Notes: generated by a model from the sequence alone, not told the origin. A stretch of 64,000 nucleotides of DNA from Pseudomonadota bacterium (GCA_023451825.1 JAEXYA010000070.1:48089-112088), one strand, 5' to 3'. Counted from the stretch's first letter, positions 50,989-60,929 are shown. Translations and numbers: made by a program.

Positions 50989-51170
50989 TGTTTCAAAGGC
51001 TTCGCTTATGGCTTAAGGGCAGTCGGTAGCCGGTCCACCGGGGGCAGACAAGCGGTTTGGAGGCCTTGTCCGACGATGTCTGCTCTAGGTTTGCGACATT
51101 TGACCGGTCAAGTTGCCTGCCGGGCGGGAGTGAGGCAAAGGTGGAAATGTAAGATGCAAATGGGGATCTC

Positions 51171-52151
51171 ATGCTGCTGGTGACCGGAGGGGCCGGTTTT
51201 ATCGGATCGAACGTGGTGGCGGCGCTGAATGACGCCGGCCGCGCGGACGTGGCCGTGTCCGATTTTCTCGGCCAGGACGGCAAATGGCGGAACCTGGCCA
51301 AGCGACAGATCGCGGATATGGTCCCCCCTGCCGAGCTGATGGAATGGTTGAAGGGCCGCCGGCTCGATGCCGTCATCCATATGGGCGCGATTTCCGAGAC
51401 CACGGCGACGGATGGCGACCTGGTCATCGAGACCAATTTCCGCCTGTCCATGCGGTTGCTCGACTGGTGCACCACCCATGGTGTGCCGCTGATCTACGCA
51501 TCTTCGGCCGCGACCTATGGCGATGGCGAACAAGGGTTCCGCGACGCTGACACGGTGCCGGAGCTGAAGACGCTGCGGCCGATGAATCTCTATGGCTGGA
51601 GCAAGCACCTGTTCGATATGGCTGTGGCCGAGCGCGCCGCCAAGGGCGAGCCAATGCCGCCGCAATGGGCCGGGCTGAAATTCTTCAACGTGTTCGGGCC
51701 CAACGAATATCACAAAGGGGGCATGATGAGCGTGCTGACCCGGCGTTTCGACGATATCAAAGCCGGGCGCGGCATCCAGCTGTTCAAGTCGCATCGCGAG
51801 GGGATTGCCGATGGCGACCAGCGCCGCGACTTCATTTATGTCGAGGACGTGGTTCGCGTCATCCTGTGGCTGCTGGCGACGCCGCGTGTCAGCGGCATCT
51901 ATAATGTCGGCACCGGGACCGCGCGCAGCTTCAAGGATCTGATGCTGGCGGCCTATGCAGCGCTCGGCACCACGCCGAACATCGACTATATCGATATGCC
52001 CGAGCAGATTCGCGGCAGCTACCAGTACTTCACCCAGAGCGAGGCCGACCGGCTGCACGCCGCCGGCTACAATGGCGGTTTCACCAATCTGGAGGATGCG
52101 GTGAAGCACTATGTGACGCATTATCTCGATCTGCCCGACCGCTTTCGCTGA
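51171..52151 (+). CDS. hldD: ADP-L-glycero-D-manno-heptose 6-epimerase
   Basis: Last step of ADP-heptose synthesis, inverting C6 with bound NADP. Of 326 residues, LLVTGGAGFIGSNVVAAL is at 2-19, SSAATYGDGEQGF contains the catalytic Ser region, and YGWSKHLFDM holds Tyr and Lys. FNVFGPNEYHKGGMMSV is strongly diagnostic of HldD. A gap of 14 bases leads to hldE, and it is divergent from waaF across about 180 bases in which I see no feature. Confidence 0.95.
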   Translation: MLLVTGGAGFIGSNVVAALNDAGRADVAVSDFLGQDGKWRNLAKRQIADMVPPAELMEWLKGRRLDAVIHMGAISETTATDGDLVIETNFRLSMRLLDWCTTHGVPLIYASSAATYGDGEQGFRDADTVPELKTLRPMNLYGWSKHLFDMAVAERAAKGEPMPPQWAGLKFFNVFGPNEYHKGGMMSVLTRRFDDIKAGRGIQLFKSHREGIADGDQRRDFIYVEDVVRVILWLLATPRVSGIYNVGTGTARSFKDLMLAAYAALGTTPNIDYIDMPEQIRGSYQYFTQSEADRLHAAGYNGGFTNLEDAVKHYVTHYLDLPDRFR

Positions 52152-52165
52152 CGCCCAGGTTTGTG

Positions 52166-53629
52166 ATGTTCGACTTCGACACTTTGTCCCATGCGTTTCC
52201 GAAGCAGACGGTGCTCTGCATCGGTGATCTCATGCTGGATGAATTCGTCTATGGCGAAGTGTCGCGCATTTCGCCGGAAGCGCCGGCGCCGGTGATTGCC
52301 GCGCAGCGCAGCGAGATCGTGGTCGGCGGCGCCGGCAATGTGGCGCGTAACATCGCGGCGCTTGGTGCCAAATGCATTTTTGTCGGCCTGATCGGCGCTG
52401 ATGATGCGGCGGAGACGCTGAAGCGACGTCTCGCGCTGGAGGCCGGCATTGAAGCGCTGTTGGTGGTTGATGCGTTGCGCCCGACCACGCGAAAAGTGCG
52501 ATTTGTCTCCGAGCACTTCTCGACACATATGCTGCGTGCCGATTGGGAGCTTGCGGTGCCGGCGTCGGGCGAGGTCGAGACGCAGTTGCTCGACATCATC
52601 CTGCCGCAGATCGCCCGTGCAGACATCGTGTTGTTGTCAGACTATGCCAAAGGCGTACTGACCGCCCGCGTCATCCGCAACGTGATCGATGCAGCGAAAA
52701 AACTCGGCAAGCGCGTGATCGTCGATCCGAAGAGCGCAAATTTCGCGATTTATCGCGGTGCGACTCTGCTGACGCCGAACCGCAAGGAGTTCGCCGAAGC
52801 AACCCGTACACGTGCTGATACCGAGATCAATATCGCTGCCGCGCAGGAAGCGATGATCCTTGCCGATTGTACGGCCATGCTGGTGACCCAAAGCGAGCAC
52901 GGCATGACGCTGGTGGCGCGCGATGGCGGGGCCATTCACGTGCCGGCGCTGCCGGTGAAGGTGCGCGACGTCTCCGGTGCTGGTGATACTGTCGCCGCGA
53001 TGCTTGCGGTGGCACTGGCAGCGGATGCGGGCTGGGAGGTTGTTCTCCGTTTGGCATCTGCCGCTGCGGCGGTGGCCGTCGGCAAAAAGGGGACCGCGGT
53101 GGTCTTGCCGCAGGAATTCCGCCGCAAGATGCTGCCGGAGGCCACACTCGCGGCGGAAGACAAGATCGTCGCTGCTGGCGATCTGACAGCCCGGCTCAGC
53201 GGCTGGCGACACGAGCAATTACGGGTCGGCTTCACCAATGGCTGCTTCGACATCCTGCATCCCGGCCATGTGAAAGTTCTCACGGCCGCCCGCGCGACCT
53301 GTGACCGCCTGATTGTTGGTCTCAACAGCGACGGGTCAGTGAAGCGCCTCAAGGGGCCGGACCGCCCCGTGCAAAACGAGCGCGCCCGCGCCGAAGTGCT
53401 GGCGGCGCTGGAGGCCGTGGATCTCGTCGTCATCTTCGAAGAGGATACGCCTATTAGATTGATCGAGGCGATCCGGCCTTCGACGCTGGTGAAGGGCGGC
53501 GACTACACGCGCGAGCAGGTGGTCGGTAACGAGATCGTGGCGGCACATGGCGGCGATGTGGTGATCGTAGATATCCTGCAAGGACATAGTACGACGTCGC
53601 TGGTCGAACGGGCGCGCGGCAACTCTTGA
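52166..53629 (+). CDS. hldE: Bifunctional heptose 7-phosphate kinase / heptose 1-phosphate adenylyltransferase
   Basis: Two fused enzymes in 487 residues. The N-terminal ribokinase-like kinase (about 1-320) has IGDLMLDEFVYGEVSRISPE and DVSGAGDTVAAMLAVAL (catalytic Asp). The C-terminal nucleotidyltransferase (about 350-487) has GCFDILHPGHVKVL with the HxGH motif, and LNSDGSVKRLKGPDRPV. It makes heptose 1,7-bisphosphate and later ADP-D-glycero-heptose. With gmhB and hldD nearby only gmhA is missing from the pathway here. ATG 52166 follows a GTG at 52163 and is the better start. Confidence 0.95.
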   Translation: MFDFDTLSHAFPKQTVLCIGDLMLDEFVYGEVSRISPEAPAPVIAAQRSEIVVGGAGNVARNIAALGAKCIFVGLIGADDAAETLKRRLALEAGIEALLVVDALRPTTRKVRFVSEHFSTHMLRADWELAVPASGEVETQLLDIILPQIARADIVLLSDYAKGVLTARVIRNVIDAAKKLGKRVIVDPKSANFAIYRGATLLTPNRKEFAEATRTRADTEINIAAAQEAMILADCTAMLVTQSEHGMTLVARDGGAIHVPALPVKVRDVSGAGDTVAAMLAVALAADAGWEVVLRLASAAAAVAVGKKGTAVVLPQEFRRKMLPEATLAAEDKIVAAGDLTARLSGWRHEQLRVGFTNGCFDILHPGHVKVLTAARATCDRLIVGLNSDGSVKRLKGPDRPVQNERARAEVLAALEAVDLVVIFEEDTPIRLIEAIRPSTLVKGGDYTREQVVGNEIVAAHGGDVVIVDILQGHSTTSLVERARGNS

Positions 53630-53663
53630 ACGCAATACAATCTGCTCTCAATACGGTGCATAT

Positions 53664-55574
53664 ATGAATCGCATAACGCAACTTACATGGCGAAACTGGT
53701 TGATCGCCCTACATGATGCGATCGTGACCGTGCTGGCCGTCGTTTTGAGCTTTGTCCTGCGCTTTGATGGAGACAACCTCCTCGATCGCCTGCCGTTGCT
53801 CCTGAAGATCCTGCCGTATTTCGTCATATTCAGCGTCGCTGTGTGCTATTTGTTCAATCTGACGACAACGAAATGGCGCTTCATTTCGCTTCCAGATTTG
53901 CTCAACATCTTGCGCGCGGCGTCGGTGCTCACTGTTGCGTTGCTGATCCTCGATTACATTTTTCTAGCGCCAAACGTCTACGGAGCGTTCTTCTTCGGCA
54001 AGACGACGATTGTCATTTACTGGTTTATGGAAGTCTTTTTTCTTAGCGGGACACGGTTGGCCTACCGCTATTTTCGTTACACCCGAACGCGGAATCAGGC
54101 GCGGGTCACGAACGCGGCTCCAGCCTTGCTGATCGGCCGCGCAGCGGATGCCGAAGTGTTTCTTCGTGGCATTGAAAGTGGTGCCGTCAAGCGTCTGTGG
54201 CCTATCGGTATCTTGTCGATGGCGGTGTCCGACCGCGGCCAGACGATCCGCGGAGTGCCAGTGCTCGGCGGAATCGACGACCTCGGGAATGTCGTCGATG
54301 ATTTTAAGCGCCGCGATCGTGCTATCCATCGTGTTGTGATGACGCCCTCTGCCTTTGGGGATGACGCGCAACCCGAAGCGATCCTCATGCGTGCCCGCAA
54401 GCTTGGTCTTGAGATCAGTCGGATCCCCTCACTTGAAGAGAGCCGTGATCGGCCTCAACTGGCACCGGTGGCAGTTGAGGATTTGTTGCTACGTCCGAGC
54501 GTGAAGATTGACTACGAGCGCCTCGAAAAATTCATTCGCGGCAAGGCGATTGCGGTGACCGGGGGCGGGGGCTCGATCGGCTATGAAATGTGCGATCGGG
54601 TGGTGACGTTTGGAGCCTCGCGGCTGCTTGTTATCGAAAATTCAGAGCCGGCACTTCACGCCGCGATGGAAAAGCTCGCCGAGAAAGTGGCGACGGCGAC
54701 TATTGAAGGCCGTATCGCCGATGTGCGCGACCGTGCCCGCATGCATCAGCTCTTGATGGCGTTCAAGCCCGATGCAGTATTCCATGCCGCGGCGCTAAAA
54801 CACGTGCCGATCCTCGAACGGGATTGGGGCGAGGGCGTCAAGACCAACATCTTCGGATCGGTGAATGTCGCGGACGCAGCATTGGCGTCTGGCGCTGAGG
54901 CAATGGTGATGATCTCCACCGACAAGGCGATCGAGCCTGTGTCGATGCTCGGTCTCACCAAGCGATTTGCCGAGATGTACTGCCAAGCGCTCGACGGCGC
55001 GCTGCCTGCCCGATCCGCTGGCCGTGCGCCGATGCGCCTGATTTCAGTCCGTTTCGGCAATGTGTTGGCGTCGAACGGGTCGGTGGTGCCGAAATTCAAG
55101 GCGCAGATCGAGGCGGGCGGCCCTGTTACTGTTACGCATCCCGACATGGTTCGTTACTTCATGACTATTCGCGAGGCCTGCGATTTGGTCGTGACCGCGG
55201 CGACGCATGCCATGAATTCGCAACATGCGGATGCATCGGTCTATGTGCTCAGCATGGGGCAGCCTGTGAAGATTGTTGATCTGGCCGACCGCATGATCCG
55301 ATTGTCCGGATTGCAACCAGGTTATGATATCGATGTGGTGTTCACGGGCGTTCGCCCTGGGGAGAGAATGCACGAAATCCTGTTTGCTAAGCAGGAGCCG
55401 ACCAGCGAAATCGGTATAGCAGGTGTCATGGCGGCCCGTCCCAACGAGTTGCCGCTCGAGACGATCAATGGATGGCTGGACACGCTCAGGTCTGCCATCG
55501 AAGGCGATCAGCAAGACGTCGTCGTTGCAACGCTCAAATCAGCTGTGCCGGAATATCAGATCGAGCCGCATTGA
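53664..55574 (+). CDS. Membrane nucleotide-sugar 4,6-dehydratase (WbpM/CapD/FlaA1-like)
   Basis: A 636-residue polysaccharide biosynthesis protein. Four N-terminal membrane helices (about 12-32, 45-65, 80-100 and 110-130) are followed by a soluble dehydratase domain. VTGGGGSIGYEMCDRV is the NADP loop near 295-310, and HAAALKHVPILE and STDKAIEPVSMLGLTKRFAE form the active site, with the family's Met in place of the usual Tyr before xxxK. It likely makes UDP-4-keto-6-deoxy-GlcNAc as precursor to QuiNAc or FucNAc. It is convergent with the WecA-like gene, with a 19-base overlap. Confidence 0.92.
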   Translation: MNRITQLTWRNWLIALHDAIVTVLAVVLSFVLRFDGDNLLDRLPLLLKILPYFVIFSVAVCYLFNLTTTKWRFISLPDLLNILRAASVLTVALLILDYIFLAPNVYGAFFFGKTTIVIYWFMEVFFLSGTRLAYRYFRYTRTRNQARVTNAAPALLIGRAADAEVFLRGIESGAVKRLWPIGILSMAVSDRGQTIRGVPVLGGIDDLGNVVDDFKRRDRAIHRVVMTPSAFGDDAQPEAILMRARKLGLEISRIPSLEESRDRPQLAPVAVEDLLLRPSVKIDYERLEKFIRGKAIAVTGGGGSIGYEMCDRVVTFGASRLLVIENSEPALHAAMEKLAEKVATATIEGRIADVRDRARMHQLLMAFKPDAVFHAAALKHVPILERDWGEGVKTNIFGSVNVADAALASGAEAMVMISTDKAIEPVSMLGLTKRFAEMYCQALDGALPARSAGRAPMRLISVRFGNVLASNGSVVPKFKAQIEAGGPVTVTHPDMVRYFMTIREACDLVVTAATHAMNSQHADASVYVLSMGQPVKIVDLADRMIRLSGLQPGYDIDVVFTGVRPGERMHEILFAKQEPTSEIGIAGVMAARPNELPLETINGWLDTLRSAIEGDQQDVVVATLKSAVPEYQIEPH

Positions 55575-56590
55575 TCAGCAGGCCTGTGAGAGGTGGCGAA
55601 GCGGTGAAGCAGTAATGCGACGGCCGCTCCGCCGACAGCCAGCAGGACCAAATCGACCGACATCGATTTCATCGTGATCGAGAGACCTGCAAGGATCGCA
55701 AGTCCGATGTTCAGAGCAAACACATTCGTCACCACTCTGATGACCGTAAATCCATTGTCGGTCGCGCGCTGGTAGAAATGCGAACGGTGTGCGAGCCAGA
55801 ACGCTTCGCGCCTCGCGAGGCGTCGAAGTAAGGTCACTGTGGCGTCGGCCAGATAGTACAGGGGCAGCAGAATGGCTGCCGCGAGGTAGCCGGCATAGGC
55901 AAGCTGCAGAAAGCACCAAGCGAGCAAGAGGCCGATTGGAAGGCTGCCGACGTCGCCGAGAAACATCTTTGCCACCGGTTTGTTGAAAGGCGCGAAGCCG
56001 ATCATCGCGCCGCAAAGCGCTGCCGCGAGCAGAGCGGTTGGTAGCGGTAGGACCCCGACTGTACCGACGATTGCCAATGCGGCTGTGACCGGGACGACTT
56101 CGGCGACGGTGATCCAGTCCAGTCCATCCATGAAATTTGTGAGATTAACGAACCATAACGCGGCAAGCAGGAGGATGGCTCGTTCAAGCCAAAGCGGAAT
56201 GGAAGGCGCGATCTGGAGTCCGGACGGCAGAACAGCCAGAATGGCCAGGATACATAGTGCCTGCATGGCGAAGCGAGGCACTACTGGTAGTGGGCGGATA
56301 TCGTCCACAGCCCCAACGATCGCGATCACGATCGTCGCGCCGATCAGCACCCAGAGTGCCGGTGTCATGTTGGCATGCCATGCGATAGCGACGCCGGCTA
56401 TCGCCAGCGTCATCGCAATCACCGCGATTCCCGCACCTTGCGGCGTAGGCTCCTTGTGCGAGGAGCGCGCGTTCGGTCTTGCCAGAGCGTAGCGAATGAG
56501 CAGGGGGTGAAGCGCTCGAATGCATGCGGCTGTCAGCAAGGCGGCAGCGGCGAGCACCGCGAGTATGACAATCAATTCGGGAGGCGACAT
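55556..56590 (-). CDS. WecA/WbpL-like undecaprenyl-phosphate sugar-1-phosphate transferase
   Basis: Integral membrane enzyme of 344 residues that starts O-antigen or polysaccharide units by moving sugar-1-phosphate from a UDP-sugar to undecaprenyl phosphate. About ten hydrophobic segments are present. PNARSSHKEPTPQGAG, VGAVDDIRPL, NLTNFMDGLDWI and FLGDVGSLPIG are the MraY/WecA catalytic and Mg-binding motifs; the arrangement is like WbpL, which pairs with WbpM-type dehydratases such as the neighbour. Confidence 0.93.
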   Translation of the reverse strand: MSPPELIVILAVLAAAALLTAACIRALHPLLIRYALARPNARSSHKEPTPQGAGIAVIAMTLAIAGVAIAWHANMTPALWVLIGATIVIAIVGAVDDIRPLPVVPRFAMQALCILAILAVLPSGLQIAPSIPLWLERAILLLAALWFVNLTNFMDGLDWITVAEVVPVTAALAIVGTVGVLPLPTALLAAALCGAMIGFAPFNKPVAKMFLGDVGSLPIGLLLAWCFLQLAYAGYLAAAILLPLYYLADATVTLLRRLARREAFWLAHRSHFYQRATDNGFTVIRVVTNVFALNIGLAILAGLSITMKSMSVDLVLLAVGGAAVALLLHRFATSHRPADQCGSI

Positions 56591-56809
56591 CGGAATGACA
56601 GACTGACGAGAAAATTGGACGATTCCATTGAGCTATGCATAGTTGATATCATAGTGGAATGATCCGGCATGGCCAAAGGGAGGAGGTCGTGGTTCTGACG
56701 CAATCGGGTGCTGCGATACCGGGTAGTCGCAGTGTTCACGATTGGGCAGCTATTGGATTACGATATGGGCGGCCGTGCAATGCGGCTTGCTCGCAAATCT
56801 GGGGACATA

Positions 56810-57808
56810 ATGTCTGAACCCTCCATCCTCGTCACCGGTGCCGCGGGCTTCATCGGTTTCCATTTGGCGCGTCAGTTGCTGAACGAAGGCCGAACTGTGG
56901 TCGGCCTCGACAGCGTCAATGATTACTACGACCCTGCGTTGAAAGAGGCTCGTTTGGCTCAATTGGCGGATCAGCCGAGTTTTACTTTCATCAAAGCCAA
57001 TCTCGCTGATCGGGCCACCCTGCTGTCGCTGATGGCCGAGCATAAGTTTCCGGTGGTGATCCATCTCGCTGCCCAGGCGGGCGTGCGTTACTCCATCGAC
57101 AATCCACATGCCTATGCCGACGCCAATCTTGAGGGATTTCTGAACATCCTCGAAGGTTGCCGCCATAATGGTTGTCAGCATCTGCTTTACGCGTCGTCGT
57201 CGTCGGTTTACGGCGCGAACAAAAAGAAGCCGTTCTCCGTCAGCGACCGGGTCGATAATCCCATCAGCCTGTACGCCGCCACCAAGAAGGCGAATGAGCT
57301 GATGGCACATTCCTATAGCCATCTTTATCGGCTGCCGACCACGGGCCTGCGTTTCTTCACAGTCTACGGCCCCTGGGGCCGGCCGGATATGGCGATCTTC
57401 CTGTTCACCAAGGCGATCATCGACAAGCAGCCGATCAAGCTGTTCAATCACGGCGATATGCGCCGCGACTTTACCTATGTGGACGACGTGGTGAGCGCCA
57501 TCAGCCGTTTGATTGACCACGTTCCTGCCGGAAGCGCCGACGAGGCGCCGGCGCGGATCTACAATGTCGGTAACCACAAGCCGGAAGAGCTTTTGCATGT
57601 GGTGCAGGTTCTTGAGAAAGAGTTGGGACTGGAAGCCATCAAGACCATGCTGCCGATGCAACCGGGCGACGTGCCTGAGACCTTCGCCGATGTGGACGAT
57701 CTGATGCGCGATGTCGGCTTTAAGCCGGACACCAGCATCGAAGACGGTATCCGGCAATTCGTCGCTTGGTATCGCGGACATTACGGCAATCTCGGCGCAA
57801 GCCGCTAA
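56810..57808 (+). CDS. UDP-glucuronate 4-epimerase
   Basis: Converts UDP-glucuronate to UDP-galacturonate, using the product of ugd. Of 332 residues, ILVTGAAGFIGFHLARQLL is at the N-terminus, SSSSVYGANKKKPFS with YAATKKANELMAHSYSHLY holds the catalytic Ser-Tyr-Lys set, and FFTVYGPWGRPDMAIFLF and GDMRRDFTYVDDVV are typical of this epimerase group. ATG 56810 was chosen because GGGGA lies four bases before it; the open frame continues to 56708. The 219 bases upstream hold no feature I can support. Confidence 0.92.
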   Translation: MSEPSILVTGAAGFIGFHLARQLLNEGRTVVGLDSVNDYYDPALKEARLAQLADQPSFTFIKANLADRATLLSLMAEHKFPVVIHLAAQAGVRYSIDNPHAYADANLEGFLNILEGCRHNGCQHLLYASSSSVYGANKKKPFSVSDRVDNPISLYAATKKANELMAHSYSHLYRLPTTGLRFFTVYGPWGRPDMAIFLFTKAIIDKQPIKLFNHGDMRRDFTYVDDVVSAISRLIDHVPAGSADEAPARIYNVGNHKPEELLHVVQVLEKELGLEAIKTMLPMQPGDVPETFADVDDLMRDVGFKPDTSIEDGIRQFVAWYRGHYGNLGASR

Positions 57809-57841
57809 AGCAGTCACCGGACCGAAGAGGTTGAGCAAGCG

Positions 57842-59254
57842 ATGAGTAAGCGCATCATTCCCCTGATCATGTGCGGCGGCGCCGGAACGCGGTTGTGGCC
57901 ATCCTCACGTGAGGGACGTCCGAAGCAATTTCTGCCGTTGTTCGGACCGCGCTCGACATTTCAGGATACGATCTTGCGCATCTCCGATCCCGCACTATTC
58001 GAGCGGCCGATCGTGATCACGAGCGAAGCCTATCGCTTCATGGTGCGCGAGCAATTGGCCGAGATCAGCTGTGACGCCGACATCCTGCTTGAACCGGCGC
58101 GCCGAGACTCCGGCCCGGCCATTGCCGCGGGGGCCGCTTTTGCTTTGACGCGCGATCCTGAGGCGGTGGTGCTGGCGCTGGCTGCGGATCATGTGGTGCG
58201 GGATGTCCCGGCTTTTGTTGCGGCCTGCCGTGCGGGGCTTGTCGAGGCTGAGAACGGTCACATCGTGACATTCGGCGTCACGCCGGAGCGTCCGGCGGTG
58301 GAATACGGCTATATTTCGCCTGGCGACGGGCTCTCGGGCGCGGTCAAGCGTGTCGCAAAATTCGTCGAGAAACCGGATATGCCGACCGCCACGCGCTATG
58401 TCGAAGCCGGCTATCTCTGGAACAGCGGCAACTTCATGTTCCGTGCGTCGGCGCTGCTCGACGAATATCGCGGCGTCGATGCGGACAGCGTCGCGACAAT
58501 TTCGAAGGCGGTTGAGCAGGCTGGCCGCGATCTCGGTTTCTTCACCCTCCACGCGGAGGCCTTCAAACAGGCAAAAGCCATATCGGTGGACTATGCCGTG
58601 ATGGAGAAGACGACCAGGGCGGCGGTCGTTCCGGTGTCTTGTGGTTGGTCCGATGTCGGCTCCTGGCTTGCTGTATGGGAGCTCTCCGACAAAGATGCTC
58701 AGGGCAATGCAGCGCAGGGGCTTGCCGTGTTTGAAGACAGCCGCAACTGCAACGTCGCCAGCGACGGGCCGGTGGTGGCGCTCGAAGGCGTGGACGATCT
58801 CGTGGTCGTGGCCACCCAAGACGCGGTGCTGGTATCGCGCCAGAAAGACGCGAACAATCTCAAGCGCCTTGTAACAAAGCTCAAAGTCGCGGCGCCGCGC
58901 GTCACGGAGGATCATCTCAAGACCCACCGTCCATGGGGATCCGTGCAGGCGCTGGAGACCGGTGAGCGATATCAGGTCAAACGCCTAGTCGTGAAAGCGG
59001 GCGAGCGGATGTCGCTGCAGATGCATCACCATCGCTCCGAGCACTGGATCGTTGTTCGAGGCACCGCGAAGGTGACGTTGAATGGCGAAGAGAAGGTGAT
59101 GCAGGAAAACGAGTCGATTTATATTCCTATCGGCGTGCCCCATCGCCTGGAGAATCCCGGCAAGATTCCGCTCGAACTTATCGAAGTGCAGACCGGCAGC
59201 TACCTCGGCGAGGACGACATTGTTCGCATCGAGGACGACTACAAGCGCACGTAA
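57842..59254 (+). CDS. manC: Mannose-1-phosphate guanylyltransferase / mannose-6-phosphate isomerase
   Basis: Bifunctional type II enzyme of 470 residues. The N-terminal guanylyltransferase has MCGGAGTRLWPSSREGRPKQ and FVEKPDMPTA, which gives GDP-mannose. The C-terminal isomerase is a cupin domain (about 365-465) with QMHHHRSEHWIVVRGTAK and NESIYIPIGVPHRLENPG, covering the metal-binding His residues. Its product feeds gmd and fcl at the left edge of the window. It starts 33 bases after the epimerase gene, so they are probably co-transcribed. Confidence 0.95.
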   Translation: MSKRIIPLIMCGGAGTRLWPSSREGRPKQFLPLFGPRSTFQDTILRISDPALFERPIVITSEAYRFMVREQLAEISCDADILLEPARRDSGPAIAAGAAFALTRDPEAVVLALAADHVVRDVPAFVAACRAGLVEAENGHIVTFGVTPERPAVEYGYISPGDGLSGAVKRVAKFVEKPDMPTATRYVEAGYLWNSGNFMFRASALLDEYRGVDADSVATISKAVEQAGRDLGFFTLHAEAFKQAKAISVDYAVMEKTTRAAVVPVSCGWSDVGSWLAVWELSDKDAQGNAAQGLAVFEDSRNCNVASDGPVVALEGVDDLVVVATQDAVLVSRQKDANNLKRLVTKLKVAAPRVTEDHLKTHRPWGSVQALETGERYQVKRLVVKAGERMSLQMHHHRSEHWIVVRGTAKVTLNGEEKVMQENESIYIPIGVPHRLENPGKIPLELIEVQTGSYLGEDDIVRIEDDYKRT

Positions 59255-59292
59255 AACGGTGTAGGAGCGGCTGGACGGCGGGGCCGCTCACT

Positions 59293-59502
59293 TCACTCTT
59301 CAGAGCGTGACTGGCGGGGTTTTGCGATCCAGTCGATGGCGGCGCAGACGGCATATGTCATCAGAGCGGCACAGATGGCCCCGAGCAATATTCTGGCCGG
59401 GGAATCCCCGATCCATGAATTCGAACTGGGTAGCAGCGTTCGGACGACGATAAATGTAAACGCGGCCAAGAGCGGCACAAAATAGTTTGCTGCGCGTCGC
59501 AT
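59293..59502 (-). CDS. Small two-helix membrane protein, unrecognised
   Basis: A 69-residue protein with two hydrophobic stretches (about 9-23 and 37-58) and a charged C-terminus ending KPRQSRSEE. The start has GGAAG six bases upstream, which supports a real gene. No family recognised; it is convergent with manC. Confidence 0.6.
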   Translation of the reverse strand: MRRAANYFVPLLAAFTFIVVRTLLPSSNSWIGDSPARILLGAICAALMTYAVCAAIDWIAKPRQSRSEE

Positions 59503-59708
59503 TTGCTTCCTTCTTTGCGACGGAAAAGCTCACAATTACTACAAGCGCTCACGGTGTAGATGGGCTTCATTGGTGCTCGCGACATATGGCCGCTCGCCCG
59601 ATGCGGTTTGATCCGCCCGGTCGATCCCGGCAACGCGTGCTGTAGGTCTGCGAAATGGGAGGGGCCAGGTGCGACTGCTCACCGTTTTCGAGCCTGGCAG
59701 GTCATTTG

Positions 59709-59885
59709 CTAGTCGCGGAGGGCGGCCAAAAGCTGAGTTCTGTCGGCTTTGACGGGCGTTTTCAAAACCCAGTGTGAAAGCCGCAAGCGCGTCGTTGCGC
59801 GGATGGTGGGGCGAAAATAAAGAAATGCGGCAAAAATTAAATTGGCGGCAACGAGTACGGCTAGTGCGATTAAAAACAAATTCAT
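59709..59885 (-). CDS. Small single-pass membrane protein, unrecognised
   Basis: 58 residues: an N-terminal membrane helix (MNLFLIALAVLVAANLIFAA) and a basic cytoplasmic tail with RPTIRATTRLRLSHW. ATG 59885 follows a GGGGGA stretch by nine bases; the open frame goes on to 59960 without better support. The 206 bases between this gene and the previous one show nothing I can annotate. Confidence 0.5.
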   Translation of the reverse strand: MNLFLIALAVLVAANLIFAAFLYFRPTIRATTRLRLSHWVLKTPVKADRTQLLAALRD

Positions 59886-60178
59886 GATCGGTTTCCCCCG
59901 CGAAACACGCCACTCACGCAACGCTGATAGAACGCGCAGCACGTTCGTAATAAATTTCACACAATCATTAAGACGTGATTAAGGACAAATACGCACCAAA
60001 GATTGTCTGAATTAAATCGCTGCGAGGACCCAAAGGTTCCAGAATGGCTCGGGTTCCGGATGGTTTTGCTCGACCGCGCGTGAAATGCGCAAAAAGACAT
60101 AAGGTTGGTTGCTCCCGGCTCTTGATGTGGAACAACGGGGCCCAACCTGAATTGGTCATAAAATTCAGGAGCAATCAG

Positions 60179-60478
60179 ATGGCGAAAAACCTTGCATTTG
60201 CGAGCGCGATAGCTGCCTCTTTTCTCATTCTTCCCTGCAGTATCGTTGTCGCACAGACTGTCGATGGATCGATGCAATCACCCCCGCCAGCGGCGCGGGA
60301 TCCGGGTTCTCCAGGCGCCGTCGATAATGGTCTAACCGGCGGGCCCAGCGTGACTGTCGGGCGATCCGTTCCAACCGCTGATGGTGTGGGGACCAAAACT
60401 GTCCCGGCTAAGCCCTGCACGACCGCGGCGCGTGAAACTGACGGCAAAACAACGTGTATCGGCGTTCCCGCGCGTTAG
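60179..60478 (+). CDS. Small exported protein, unrecognised
   Basis: 99 residues with a signal peptide (MAKNLAFASAIAASFLILPC, cleaved near VVAQ). The mature part is Pro/Gly/Thr-rich with two cysteines (AKPCTTAARE and KTTCIGV) that could form one disulphide in the periplasm. AGGAG seven bases before ATG 60179 decides the start. About 290 bases upstream are AT-richer and hold no other gene. Confidence 0.6.
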   Translation: MAKNLAFASAIAASFLILPCSIVVAQTVDGSMQSPPPAARDPGSPGAVDNGLTGGPSVTVGRSVPTADGVGTKTVPAKPCTTAARETDGKTTCIGVPAR

Positions 60479-60501
60479 CTGCTCGATCTTTCGCAAAGGC
60501 G

Positions 60502-60795
60502 TCAGGCTTGTTTATGCAGTGGCAGCGGGTCGCCCGTTCGCGACATTTCTTCGTGGATATTTTGAAGGTCGGCGATTGCCTGATCCAGTTCGATTTCCGG
60601 CGATGCCGGGCGATCCTGGCCGCGTACGCGTTCTATAAAGGCCAAGGTCAGTAACCCATCGAGCTCCGTATGGGTCAGGCCACTTCGACTTTTTCGCCGG
60701 ACTAATGAGCGAGCGATGGCATAGTCGCGTGCATCTGTTGGCGAGCAGCCCAACAGGTCGGCCAACTCGGTATAGGTCATCCAGATCCGCGGCAT
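60502..60795 (-). CDS. Conserved-type small protein with helix-turn-helix-like N-terminus
   Basis: 97 residues. TYTELADLLGCSPTDARDYAIARSLVRRKSRSG (first 20 of this segment are TYTELADLLGCSPTDARDYA) looks like a short helix-turn-helix followed by a basic arm, so DNA binding is possible. The rest is an acidic helix. GGGAG lies seven bases before ATG 60795. Function unknown. Confidence 0.6.
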   Translation of the reverse strand: MPRIWMTYTELADLLGCSPTDARDYAIARSLVRRKSRSGLTHTELDGLLTLAFIERVRGQDRPASPEIELDQAIADLQNIHEEMSRTGDPLPLHKQA

Positions 60796-60929
60796 GAAAA
60801 ACTCCCTGAGCCACGGATACTGGAAACGAGTTAATTTCAATTCAACGGCTAAAAAGTCTATTTAAATTTCCCGTGGTTAGATCATCTCGCCCGAAACGGC
60901 GCGCCACTAACGCCGTACCGGTGTCATCT

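Noticed and set aside
59265..59289. Terminator after manC (GAGCGGC / GCCGCTC)
   Set aside because: Seven-base stem with an 11-base loop and no T run; too weak to call.
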